From the NCBI GenBank assembly GCA_024690425.1, contig JAILCT010000220.1, forward strand, positions 1 to 10,987: a stretch of DNA of 10,987 nt, written 5' to 3'. Numbering within the stretch: the first letter of the stretch is position 1; each line of letters opens with the position of its first letter. Positions 1-6,394 of this stretch are shown one piece after another. The DNA is from Lachnospiraceae bacterium. Lineage in GTDB: Bacteria; Bacillota_A; Clostridia; Lachnospirales; Lachnospiraceae. The notes under the pieces were generated by a model. The model had not been told where the DNA came from, ran no database searches, and worked only from the letters and a program-made list of their open reading frames with translations. Made by a program: the position numbers and the translations under genes.

Positions 1-229
1 ATAGAGAGCGTATCGGATCAAGATCAAGGTTGCCAAAGCCAAGATCGACCGTTACCGCACATATGTCAAACTTATTGGGATAGAAACGCTTAAGAGAATT
101 AAGTGCATATAAAAGTGTAAGGGAATCCTTGCCGCCTGAAACTCCTACGGCAATTTTGTCCCCAGCATCAATGAGATGATAATCATCAACAGCTTTACGA
201 ACGTAGCTGAGCAGTCGCTGTAACTCCAT
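1..229 (-). CDS. ttcA: TtcA-family tRNA 2-thiocytidine biosynthesis protein, N-terminal part (cut by window edge)
   Basis: Only the first 76 codons are present; the rest lies beyond base 1. The reading frame starts at ATG 229-227 and carries the PP-loop signature SGGKDS at residues 31-36. This signature binds ATP in enzymes that adenylate and thiolate tRNA. The stretch before it (RKAVDDYHLI..GDKIAVGV) and the AVTVDLGF strand after it match the usual layout of TtcA, which makes 2-thiocytidine at position 32 of some tRNAs using an iron-sulphur cluster. The cysteines that bind the cluster would lie in the missing part, so TtcA is not separated with certainty from related PP-loop enzymes (TilS, Ncs6/TtuA types). 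The start is supported by AAGGGG at 244-239, nine bases upstream. It is separated from the upstream permease gene by a 208-base spacer, so it probably has its own promoter, but I could not pick one convincingly. Confidence 0.85.
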   Translation of the reverse strand, partial: MELQRLLSYVRKAVDDYHLIDAGDKIAVGVSGGKDSLTLLYALNSLKRFYPNKFDICAVTVDLGFGNLDLDPIRSL

Positions 230-277
230 AATATATTTCCCCTTAATTATAATATTTCCTTAATAATCAAATTACTT

Positions 278-405
278 CAACTTTAACGAGTCGATTGATG
301 AATAATATATTATTTCCCAACTTTAACGAAGTTGATGTGCGCTGATGGTTATTGTAGAAAATACATAATTACAGAATTTCAGCGTGCATCACTTCGTTAA
401 AGTTG
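278..405. repeat. Long imperfect inverted repeat with an extra half-copy, between AI-2E permease gene and ttcA
   Basis: The spacer 230-437 has no gene. Arm 318-345 and arm 379-405 are inverted copies of about 27 bases separated by 33 bases. They pair throughout apart from one bulged T (about 333) and two non-Watson-Crick positions. These two positions are G-U wobbles if the plus strand is transcribed but A-C mismatches in minus-strand RNA. The left arm begins CAACTTTAACGAAGTTG (318-334), itself a small hairpin with 6-base arms. A third partial copy, CAACTTTAACGA then TGATG a few bases later, lies at 278-300 in direct orientation. The element could be the terminator region of the permease operon, a small mobile-derived palindrome or a set of operator sites. 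There is no strong T-run after the stem in either direction, so a classic terminator is not clear. Confidence 0.7.
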
Positions 406-437
406 TCTTTCGCGAATAGTTGTATATCGATAAAACA

Positions 438-1799
438 TTACTCTTCCTGTTCTTCTTCCTCAATTTCGCTTTCGTCAAATTCAAGATCCATGGTTGCATC
501 TGTAAGATTATTTCCGTAACCGGATACATTGGAAAATGTTTTATTCACGAAACGGATACTCTCACCGGTATTCTCGGCATCATTCTTATCTGAGTGATAA
601 TCGGAATTGATATAGTAATATGTCTGAAAGGGAAGTTTCTTTCTTTCAAGCCTTGTATCAACGAATGTCTTGATCGCAGCATAGATAATGGCAAAAACAG
701 GAACGCCAAGGAACATTCCCAGTACTCCGAAGCGGCCTCCGAACAGGGTGATTGAAAAGATGACCCAGAAGCTTGATAAGCCGGTAGAATCCCCCAAAAT
801 CTTAGGACCGATAATATTGCCGTCAACCTGCTGTAATATCAGTATGAAAACAAGAAACCACAGGCACTTGACGGGATTGATCATTAGAATGATAAATGCA
901 GAAGGGACTGCACCAAGGTAAGGGCCGAAGAACGGGATCACGTTCGTAACTCCGACAATTACAGAAATAAGCAGTGCGTAAGGCATATTCATAATAGATG
1001 TCCCTATAAAGCACAGGATACCTATTATTATAGAATCAACTATCTTACCGGAAATATATCCGCCGAATGTCTTATTGGCAAATCTCGTATTGTTTATAAG
1101 GTTATTTGCCCTCTCCTCATTAAAAAGCGAATATACTATCTTCTTCGCCTGCCCAAGATATGTTTCCTTGCTGTAAAGAAGATATACCGACAATATTATA
1201 CCGATGATGAACTTAAAAGTAACCGAAAGAACATTAAATACACTTCCGACAACCGTTGATGAGATGTTTGATACAAGTGTCTGAGCCTTGGGAAGAAGTT
1301 CCTTGTATGCATAATCGGTTATATTTTCCCAGTAATTGTCAAGCATGTTCCTCAGTTCGGGATATTTAACCAGGAAACGGTCGCTCCATGCATTGAAAGA
1401 GCTCACGTATGAAGGGAATCTTGTTATGATGCTCTGAACACTGTCAAGAAGCTGGGGAACTATCAGAAGAATGAGTCCGGCTACTATAAACATAAATATG
1501 ATCAGTGTGATGGCAACGCTTATGCCCCTTATATATCGCCTGCTCTTCTTCCCTTCCTTTATCTTAAGCTTTTTAAATAAAGGACCTATAGCCTTGCCTT
1601 CCATGAATTTCATTATAGGATTTAAGAAATAAGCAAGCGCAAGTCCATCAAAAATCGGAAGCATTATCTTGCCGAAATCCGACTTTGAATCATGCTTTAA
1701 TGTGATCGTGTCAAGGTAATGATCAAACGCTATGCATATGCAGGCAACTACAAGTGCTATTGCTGCTATTTGGATGTATTTCTTATTTACCTTCTTCAT
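438..1799 (-). CDS. AI-2E family transporter (PerM/YtvI-like membrane protein)
   Basis: This 453-residue integral membrane protein belongs to the AI-2E exporter family (also called PerM, UPF0118). Known members export autoinducer-2, act as Na+/H+ antiporters or have no assigned substrate, so the name does not fix the function. Hydrophobic segments are seen near residues 8-26, 46-64, 93-118, 188-210, 254-306, 312-326 and 344-380. Family hallmarks are NVIPFFGPYLGAVPS at about 286-300, IIGPKILGDSTGLS at about 329-342 and GGRFGVLGMFLGVP at about 354-367. A large soluble loop spans about 119-187, as is typical. The C-terminus (about 386-453) is hydrophilic and ends in an acidic run. The start overlaps the stop of the kinase-like gene by ATGA (1799-1796), which implies translational coupling; AAGGGC at 1810-1805 can serve as ribosome site. 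It is the last gene of the long operon. Confidence 0.9.
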   Translation of the reverse strand: MKKVNKKYIQIAAIALVVACICIAFDHYLDTITLKHDSKSDFGKIMLPIFDGLALAYFLNPIMKFMEGKAIGPLFKKLKIKEGKKSRRYIRGISVAITLIIFMFIVAGLILLIVPQLLDSVQSIITRFPSYVSSFNAWSDRFLVKYPELRNMLDNYWENITDYAYKELLPKAQTLVSNISSTVVGSVFNVLSVTFKFIIGIILSVYLLYSKETYLGQAKKIVYSLFNEERANNLINNTRFANKTFGGYISGKIVDSIIIGILCFIGTSIMNMPYALLISVIVGVTNVIPFFGPYLGAVPSAFIILMINPVKCLWFLVFILILQQVDGNIIGPKILGDSTGLSSFWVIFSITLFGGRFGVLGMFLGVPVFAIIYAAIKTFVDTRLERKKLPFQTYYYINSDYHSDKNDAENTGESIRFVNKTFSNVSGYGNNLTDATMDLEFDESEIEEEEQEE

Positions 1800-2431
1800 T
1801 GATTGCCCTTATTACCCTCATACTTTTCAACAAATGACTTTATAAAATCAACTGTTCCGTCTATGCCGAGCACGGAACTGTTTACGCACAGGTCATATGT
1901 ATATGCCCTGCCCCATTTTTTTGATGAATAATAGTTATAATAATTGGCCCTGCTCTTATCGGCCTTTATCATCATATCCTTTATCTTGGCCTCATCCTTG
2001 ATATCAGGGTGACGTGATTTAAGCCTCTCTATCCTGGCTTCTGTTGTGGCACTAATAAAAACACTGAGTGTATTATCGAATTCCGACAGGGCATAATCCG
2101 CGCACCTGCCTACTATAACGCACGGACCTTCAGCTGCTATCTTTTTAATTGTATCGAACTGGGCCAGAAAAACCTTGTGGCTTAACGGCATCTCAACATA
2201 GGGAGATGTCACACCGAATGAATATGGATCTGAAACGAGATTATACAGAAATGAACTCGTAGGCTTCTCATCGTTGTTTTCAAAAAGCTCAGGACATATC
2301 CCGCTCTCCTTTGCCGCACGTTTAAGGAGGTCCTTATCATAGAACTTGACAGAAAGCGCCTGTGCAAGCTTCTCTCCTATTTCGCGTCCTCCGCTGCCAT
2401 ATTGACGTCCTATCGTAATAATAGTATCCAT
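1796..2431 (-). CDS. Cytidylate kinase-like family protein
   Basis: From ATG 2431 the product has 211 residues. It begins MDTIITIGRQYGSGGREIG, where GRQYGSGG (about 9-16) is a P-loop-like nucleotide-binding motif typical of the cytidylate-kinase-like family (Pfam Cytidylate_kin2). IVGRCADYAL (106-115) and DKSRANYYNYYS near the lid region are further family features. Canonical Cmk phosphorylates CMP; this branch is common in Clostridia beside a separate true Cmk, and its substrate is not known to me. The frame stays open to a GTG at 2494, giving 21 extra residues, but GGGAGGG at 2444-2438 sits six bases before the 2431 ATG and the family consensus begins there, so I chose the shorter start. 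Its TGA overlaps the start of the permease gene by four bases. Upstream, 57 bases separate it from the pseudouridine synthase stop and may hold a weak promoter. Confidence 0.85.
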   Translation of the reverse strand: MDTIITIGRQYGSGGREIGEKLAQALSVKFYDKDLLKRAAKESGICPELFENNDEKPTSSFLYNLVSDPYSFGVTSPYVEMPLSHKVFLAQFDTIKKIAAEGPCVIVGRCADYALSEFDNTLSVFISATTEARIERLKSRHPDIKDEAKIKDMMIKADKSRANYYNYYSSKKWGRAYTYDLCVNSSVLGIDGTVDFIKSFVEKYEGNKGNQ

Positions 2432-2464
2432 ACCCTGCCCTCCCATCTGATCATCGTTAACTTT

Positions 2465-2493
2465 AGTATACAACATTTTGTAAAAATTTAACA
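2465..2493 (-). promoter_or_regulatory. Possible internal promoter before the kinase-like gene
   Basis: Read on the minus strand, TATACT (2470-2465) is a good -10 box. It is preceded at a 17-base spacing by GTTAAA (2493-2488), a poor -35 box with three of six consensus matches. A start about seven bases downstream would leave a leader of roughly 30 bases ending in the strong GGGAGGG ribosome site. The stretch is AT-rich, so a chance match is quite possible. Confidence 0.3.
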
Positions 2494-3405
2494 CCTGCGT
2501 ATTGTTTTAATAAGATCATCAAAATAATCGGGATACGGAGCCTCAAATTCCATATATTTACCTGTTACAGGGTGGATGAATCCAATAAGGCCCGCATGAA
2601 GTGCCTGTCCCTGCAATTTACAGGGAGGCTTAAACGGGCAGTATAATTCATCGCCTGCGATAGGATATCCAATGGATGACATATGAACCCTTATCTGATG
2701 TGTTCTACCCGTCTCAAGCTTACATTTTACCATTGTAAACTTATCGAATCTCTCGATGACCTTATAATTCGTTATGGCATCCTTACCGTTTCTGACATTA
2801 ACGGCCATCTTCTTCCTGTCCTTCTCGCTTCGTCCTATCGATGCTTCTATCCTGCCCTCATCATCTTTGATTACGCCATGGACAACAGCAGTATATACCC
2901 TGTTTACGGAATGATCCTTAAGCTGCTTCGCGATCGACATATGAGCCCTGTCATTCTTACAGACAAGAAGCGACCCGGTAGTGTCCATATCAATCCTGTG
3001 AACTATACCCGGCCGCATGATACCGTTTATCCCTGATAAATTGTTCCTGCAATGGTACATGATAGCATTAACGAGAGTTCCCGTATAATGACCGGGAGCA
3101 GGATGTACGACCATGCCCTTGGGTTTATTTACAACCAGAATATCATCATCCTCATATAATATGTCAAGCGGAATATCTTCAGGTTCTATGTCCGGAAGGA
3201 CTGCTTCCGGAGCACTGAAATTTATAATGTCTCCTTCTGACACCCTATAACTTGCCTTACATATCTTACCGTTGACAGATACCAGACCGTCTCTTATAAG
3301 CTTCTGTATATATGATCTGGACATATCCTCATACACATCGGCTATACACCTGTCAATCCTTGTGTCGATCACATCATCCTGACACATGAAACCATATTCA
3401 TTCAT
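2488..3405 (-). CDS. rluD: RluA/RluD-family 23S rRNA pseudouridine synthase
   Basis: From ATG 3405 the product has 305 residues, the usual length for RluD-type enzymes. An S4 RNA-binding domain covers about residues 14-62 (RIDRCIADVYED..SRSYIQKLIRDGLVSVNG). The catalytic domain follows, with NKPKGMVVHPAPGH (about 93-106) and the signature HRIDMDTTG (about 136-144). The Asp of HRID is residue 139 in this numbering and is the expected catalytic nucleophile for uridine isomerisation. GRTHQIRVH further on is the conserved RNA-binding motif near the C-terminal half. The open frame extends 18 residues further upstream, but that extension is basic, overlaps lspA widely and lacks support. The chosen start overlaps the lspA stop by eight bases (3398-3405) with no strong ribosome site, so translation is probably coupled to lspA. 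The lspA-rluD pairing is conserved in Firmicutes. Which 23S uridines it modifies cannot be read from sequence. Confidence 0.92.
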   Translation of the reverse strand: MNEYGFMCQDDVIDTRIDRCIADVYEDMSRSYIQKLIRDGLVSVNGKICKASYRVSEGDIINFSAPEAVLPDIEPEDIPLDILYEDDDILVVNKPKGMVVHPAPGHYTGTLVNAIMYHCRNNLSGINGIMRPGIVHRIDMDTTGSLLVCKNDRAHMSIAKQLKDHSVNRVYTAVVHGVIKDDEGRIEASIGRSEKDRKKMAVNVRNGKDAITNYKVIERFDKFTMVKCKLETGRTHQIRVHMSSIGYPIAGDELYCPFKPPCKLQGQALHAGLIGFIHPVTGKYMEFEAPYPDYFDDLIKTIRRC

Positions 3406-3934
3406 TGGCGGTATCCGTCTCTTTCTTCTTAAAGGCCGCTTCAAGTTCTTTAAAATCATCTTCCTTATACCTGAACATTATAAGGAGCGCAGTAACTATC
3501 GTTGCCACTGTCACATAACAGTCCGCGACATTAAATATGGGGAAATTGATAAGATAAAAATAGATAAAGTCGATCACATAGCTTAACCTGAACCTGTCGA
3601 TCATATTGCCCACTCCGCCTGCGGCGATAAGTACAAGCATTATGCGAAGAAGCATATACTTCCCGGTTGCAGGTATTTTTAACAGTGCAAATACTATGAG
3701 CGTGACCACAACTACCGCTATACACAGAAACAGAATACGGTGTCCGGACAGGATACCGAATGCAGCCCCCGTATTACCGTAAGGAAGATAATAGAACTTA
3801 AGAACTCCGTTTATGATCTCTATTCCGCTGTTATCCTTAAGCCTTTCCACAGCCCACAATTTCGAGAGCTGGTCAGCAAGGACAAGCAAAGCAATGGCCA
3901 ATATATCTGTTAACAGTCTTCCGGTCTTCTTCAT
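3398..3934 (-). CDS. lspA: Lipoprotein signal peptidase (signal peptidase II)
   Basis: LspA is a four-helix membrane aspartyl protease that removes signal peptides from prolipoproteins after lipid attachment to the lipobox cysteine. From ATG 3934 the product has 178 residues. ADQLSKLW (about 20-27), the NTGAAFGI motif (about 54-61), GNMIDRFR (about 109-116) and FNVADC (about 134-139) are all present. The two catalytic aspartates are expected at D113 and D138. Four hydrophobic segments fit the family. The C-terminal tail after about 155 is charged (KEDDFKELEAAFKKKE) and somewhat longer than in minimal homologues. Start choice is uncertain: ATG 3934 gives the normal N-terminus and lies seven bases after the aroB stop but has no clear ribosome site; ATG 3958 would add eight residues and overlap aroB by 17 bases. 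It overlaps rluD at its 3' end. The lipoprotein-type carboxypeptidase encoded at 8389-9363 is a likely substrate. Confidence 0.93.
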   Translation of the reverse strand: MKKTGRLLTDILAIALLVLADQLSKLWAVERLKDNSGIEIINGVLKFYYLPYGNTGAAFGILSGHRILFLCIAVVVVTLIVFALLKIPATGKYMLLRIMLVLIAAGGVGNMIDRFRLSYVIDFIYFYLINFPIFNVADCYVTVATIVTALLIMFRYKEDDFKELEAAFKKKETDTANE

Positions 3935-3941
3935 GTTAATA

Positions 3942-5042
3942 CTATGCGGCAGGATCATAGTTGATCTGCTCTATTGCCTCCTTCAGTTCTTCTTCGGTAA
4001 TATCTTCACATATAAATCCCCTGCCTATTTTCTTAAGCAGGATAAACCTTATCCGTCCTGAAATATTCTTCTTGTCGGACTTCATATATTCAATGATCCT
4101 GGGAATATCTATGTTCTCGAGTGTTATAGGAAGATCAAATGGAACAAACATATCCCTTATCTCATAGTATTCCTCCATTGTAAGATAATTCCTCTTATAG
4201 GACAGGTATGCTGCGGCCACCGACCCAAGTGCTACACATTCACCATGTGAATATCTGAAATCGGTATATTTTTCAAGGGCATGTCCTACAGTATGACCGA
4301 AATTCAATATGGCTCTTTCGTTTTTCTCGTACGGATCCTTCTCAACATACATCTTCTTGATGTTGACACTCTTCAGTATCATTTCAGACACATATTCATC
4401 TTCCCTGTCATTGATCGAAGGGAAGTTATTTATCAGCCATTCATAGAATAATCCGTCTTTTATCAGACCGGCCTTTAATATTTCTGCCATCCCCGATGCA
4501 TATTCCCTGTCATTAAGGCTTTTCAGGGTTGCGGTGTTTATATATACGAGCGATGGCATCTTGAACGCACCGATCATGTTCTTGTATGATTCATAATTTA
4601 CTCCGGTCTTGCCGCCGCTGCTTGAATCCACCATGGACAAAAGCGTTGTCGGTACCTGGACGAAAGCTATTCCTCTCATATATGTTGCCGATACATATCC
4701 TGCCAGATCTCCGCATATTCCGCCGCCAAGCGCAATTATGACATCCTTGCGGTCATATTTGTTATTAACAAGAAATGAATAGCATTTGCTGACTGTTTCA
4801 AGTGATTTGTTTACTTCACCTAGCGTAAGTGCCAATAGATCAACATGATCATAGCCTTTCTTGAGCTCTTCAAGAAGCTCATCACCATAGATAGCTGAAA
4901 CATTCTCATCAGCTATGATGCACAGCTTCTTATCATGATCAAATAACTTCTTCATGCATTCACTGATCCCGGCAAAATCATTTCTTATTACCACATCATA
5001 TGGCTCATTATTACTGATGCTAACAGTTACGGTGTCTCCCAT
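3942..5042 (-). CDS. aroB: 3-dehydroquinate synthase
   Basis: AroB converts DAHP to 3-dehydroquinate, the second step of the shikimate pathway to aromatic amino acids, using NAD+ and a divalent metal in the cytoplasm. The 366-residue length is normal. The NAD-binding segment ALGGGICGDLAGYVSATYMRG spans about 104-124, followed by QVPTTLLSMVDSSSGGKTGVN (about 129-149). The metal ligands are visible as E187 in AEILKAG, H250 in NFGHTVGHALE and H266 in SHGE. K145 in GGKTG is the conserved substrate-binding lysine. The residue before GGKTG is Ser, where many homologues have Val or Ile; this looks tolerable. The start at ATG 5042 is supported by GAGAGG at 5053-5048, five bases away. A stable hairpin at 5060-5100 sits just upstream of that ribosome site. 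No other shikimate gene is in the window, and the position between sepF and lspA is unusual for aroB. Confidence 0.96.
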   Translation of the reverse strand: MGDTVTVSISNNEPYDVVIRNDFAGISECMKKLFDHDKKLCIIADENVSAIYGDELLEELKKGYDHVDLLALTLGEVNKSLETVSKCYSFLVNNKYDRKDVIIALGGGICGDLAGYVSATYMRGIAFVQVPTTLLSMVDSSSGGKTGVNYESYKNMIGAFKMPSLVYINTATLKSLNDREYASGMAEILKAGLIKDGLFYEWLINNFPSINDREDEYVSEMILKSVNIKKMYVEKDPYEKNERAILNFGHTVGHALEKYTDFRYSHGECVALGSVAAAYLSYKRNYLTMEEYYEIRDMFVPFDLPITLENIDIPRIIEYMKSDKKNISGRIRFILLKKIGRGFICEDITEEELKEAIEQINYDPAA

Positions 5043-5059
5043 AAAAGCCTCTCAATCTA

Positions 5060-5100
5060 AACAGGCAACTTCGCCGCCTATGGCAGTAAAGTTGCCTGTT
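5060..5100 (-). promoter_or_regulatory. Stable hairpin in the sepF-aroB spacer, just upstream of the aroB ribosome site
   Basis: Arms AACAGGCAACTT and AAGTTGCCTGTT (5060-5071 and 5089-5100) are perfect 12-base inverted copies. In minus-strand RNA the stem can continue past a small internal TA/CG mismatch into CTGCC-ATA-GGCGG, closing on a three-base loop. The hairpin ends six bases before the GAGAGG ribosome site of aroB. No T-run follows, so it is not a standard terminator; an mRNA processing or stability element, a translation-modulating structure or a dispersed palindromic repeat are all possible. Its central arms CAACTTTA and CGAAGTTG are the same as those of the small palindrome at 318-334. 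Confidence 0.7.
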
Positions 5101-5120
5101 CGAAATTCCGATAGTTAAAT

Positions 5121-5645
5121 TCAATACTTGGTATTTAATGCGGGAACATCAAAAGCTCCAGAAAGAATCTCCTGGAAATCACCTGAAATATCAACATTTC
5201 TGGGTGTTATTATAAAAATATAATGTGATATCTTCTGGAGATTACCTCCTACTGCATATGTGGAACCCGATGTAAAATCGATGATCCTCTGTGCAACATC
5301 CATATCAAGGCCTTCAACATTCAATACCACGGTCCTGTTCGATAACAGTGTATCTGTTATCTCCCTTGAATCTTCCACTGTTGTAGGCTTGATAACACAA
5401 ACCTCATTGACATTACCGCTGGGTCTTGCATTCTTCATTGCGGATGACCTTCCACCGATAGAAGTTACCTTACCGGTTGCCCTTCCATAATTCCTTGGAT
5501 CTTCCTCATCCTCAAGTGTTGCAGTCTTGATGGACTTACGCTGACGCGGAGCCTCTTCGTACTCGTCCTCTTCATCGAAGTACTCATCGTCATCATACTC
5601 ATCATTATACTTCAGTGATTTAAGAACGCTGTCAAAAAATGCCAT
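5121..5645 (-). CDS. sepF: Cell division protein SepF
   Basis: SepF binds FtsZ filaments and anchors and bundles them at the membrane during septation in Gram-positive bacteria. From ATG 5645 the product has 174 residues, near the usual 150-ish to 180. The N-terminal MAFFDSVLKSLKY is the short amphipathic membrane-binding helix. It is followed by a highly acidic, Tyr-rich linker (about 14-33) and a variable region. The conserved globular SepF domain lies at about 80-160, with VCVIKPTTVEDSREI, TVVLNVEGLDMDVAQRIIDF, GSTYAVGG and a terminal IFIITP strand. The frame can be read three codons further back to a GTG, but AAGGAG at 5661-5656 would then touch the start codon. It has a ten-base spacing to the ATG, and the family N-terminus begins at the ATG. 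The gene follows yggS by 24 bases, the order seen in Bacillus (ylmE-ylmF). The next gene is aroB rather than ylmG. Confidence 0.95.
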   Translation of the reverse strand: MAFFDSVLKSLKYNDEYDDDEYFDEEDEYEEAPRQRKSIKTATLEDEEDPRNYGRATGKVTSIGGRSSAMKNARPSGNVNEVCVIKPTTVEDSREITDTLLSNRTVVLNVEGLDMDVAQRIIDFTSGSTYAVGGNLQKISHYIFIITPRNVDISGDFQEILSGAFDVPALNTKY

Positions 5646-5669
5646 TTCCCTCACTCTCCTTATTCCTGA

Positions 5670-6362
5670 TTATTTATAGTTCCTCTCACCAAAAATGGAT
5701 GTTCCGACGCGTACCATTGCAGACCCTTCTTCTACAGCCACGGTGTAATCACCGGACATACCCATCGAAAGATAATCCATACATACATTATCTATGCTTT
5801 TCCTACTTATGTCAACAGAAAGTTGCTTCATTTTGACAAAAACTTGTCTGTTTTCTTCAGAATCCACAACATATGGTGCCACGGTCATAAGACCTTTTAT
5901 ACAAATTCCCGGTAATTTTGCCGCATCACGTATCAGCTGTTCAAGGTCTTCCGGTGATACTCCGAACTTACTCTCTTCCCCTGCAACGTTAACCTCGATA
6001 AGAATTGGGACTGTCAGATCATGCTTCATGGCTTCCCTGCTTATTTCCTTTGCAAGCTTTAAAGAATCCACGCTGTGGATAAGACAAACCTTGTCTATTA
6101 TATATTTAACCTTATTGGTCTGGAGGTGCCCTATAAGATGCCAGCGTATGTCATCCGGGAGAGAATCATATTTATCCATTATCTCCTGTACTCTGTTCTC
6201 TCCGAAGTCACGTACTCCCAGATCATATACTTCCTGTATCATTGAGACAGGTTTGGTCTTTGATACAGCTATAAGTGTAACGTCTTCCCTTCTGCGTCCC
6301 GAGCGTTTTACAGCCTCATCGATATTCCCCTGTACTTCCCGAAGGTTATCAGCTAAACTCAT
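5670..6362 (-). CDS. yggS: YggS-family pyridoxal phosphate-binding homeostasis protein
   Basis: This cytoplasmic protein of the alanine-racemase-like fold III family binds PLP and controls vitamin B6 and amino-acid homeostasis; it has no known catalytic reaction. The 230-residue length is typical. The PLP lysine is K35 in LIAVSKTKP. Other hallmarks are FGENRVQE (about 73-80), WHLIGHLQTNK (about 94-104), HSVDS (about 116-120), ESKFG, MTVAP and near the C-terminus SMGMSGDY and VRVGTSIFGER, which make the phosphate-binding site. The start at ATG 6362 is supported by AAGGAGA at 6374-6368, five bases upstream. It lies 32 bases after the HlyD-like gene and 24 bases before sepF. The yggS-sepF pair is conserved across Firmicutes, although why a B6 homeostasis protein travels with a division protein is not settled. 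Confidence 0.95.
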   Translation of the reverse strand: MSLADNLREVQGNIDEAVKRSGRRREDVTLIAVSKTKPVSMIQEVYDLGVRDFGENRVQEIMDKYDSLPDDIRWHLIGHLQTNKVKYIIDKVCLIHSVDSLKLAKEISREAMKHDLTVPILIEVNVAGEESKFGVSPEDLEQLIRDAAKLPGICIKGLMTVAPYVVDSEENRQVFVKMKQLSVDISRKSIDNVCMDYLSMGMSGDYTVAVEEGSAMVRVGTSIFGERNYK

Positions 6363-6394
6363 GATCGTCTCCTTATATTCGACCCGTAAAGATC

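Noticed and set aside
246..251. TATAAT on the minus strand upstream of ttcA as a -10 box
   Set aside because: It directly adjoins the AAGGGG ribosome site, so a transcript starting seven bases later would lack that site. No -35 box fits at 16-18 bases.
545..1014. Open frames overlapping the permease gene on both strands
   Set aside because: They lie within a clear membrane-protein gene, have no family resemblance or ribosome site, and are explained as shadows of the real frame.
2432..2494. 21-residue N-terminal extension of the cytidylate-kinase-like protein from GTG 2494
   Set aside because: The strong ribosome site lies inside this extension, six bases before the ATG at 2431, and the family N-terminus begins there.
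5060..5100. Rho-independent terminator after sepF
   Set aside because: The stem is good, but no T-run follows on the minus strand (TAGATTGAGAGG) and the aroB ribosome site begins almost at once.
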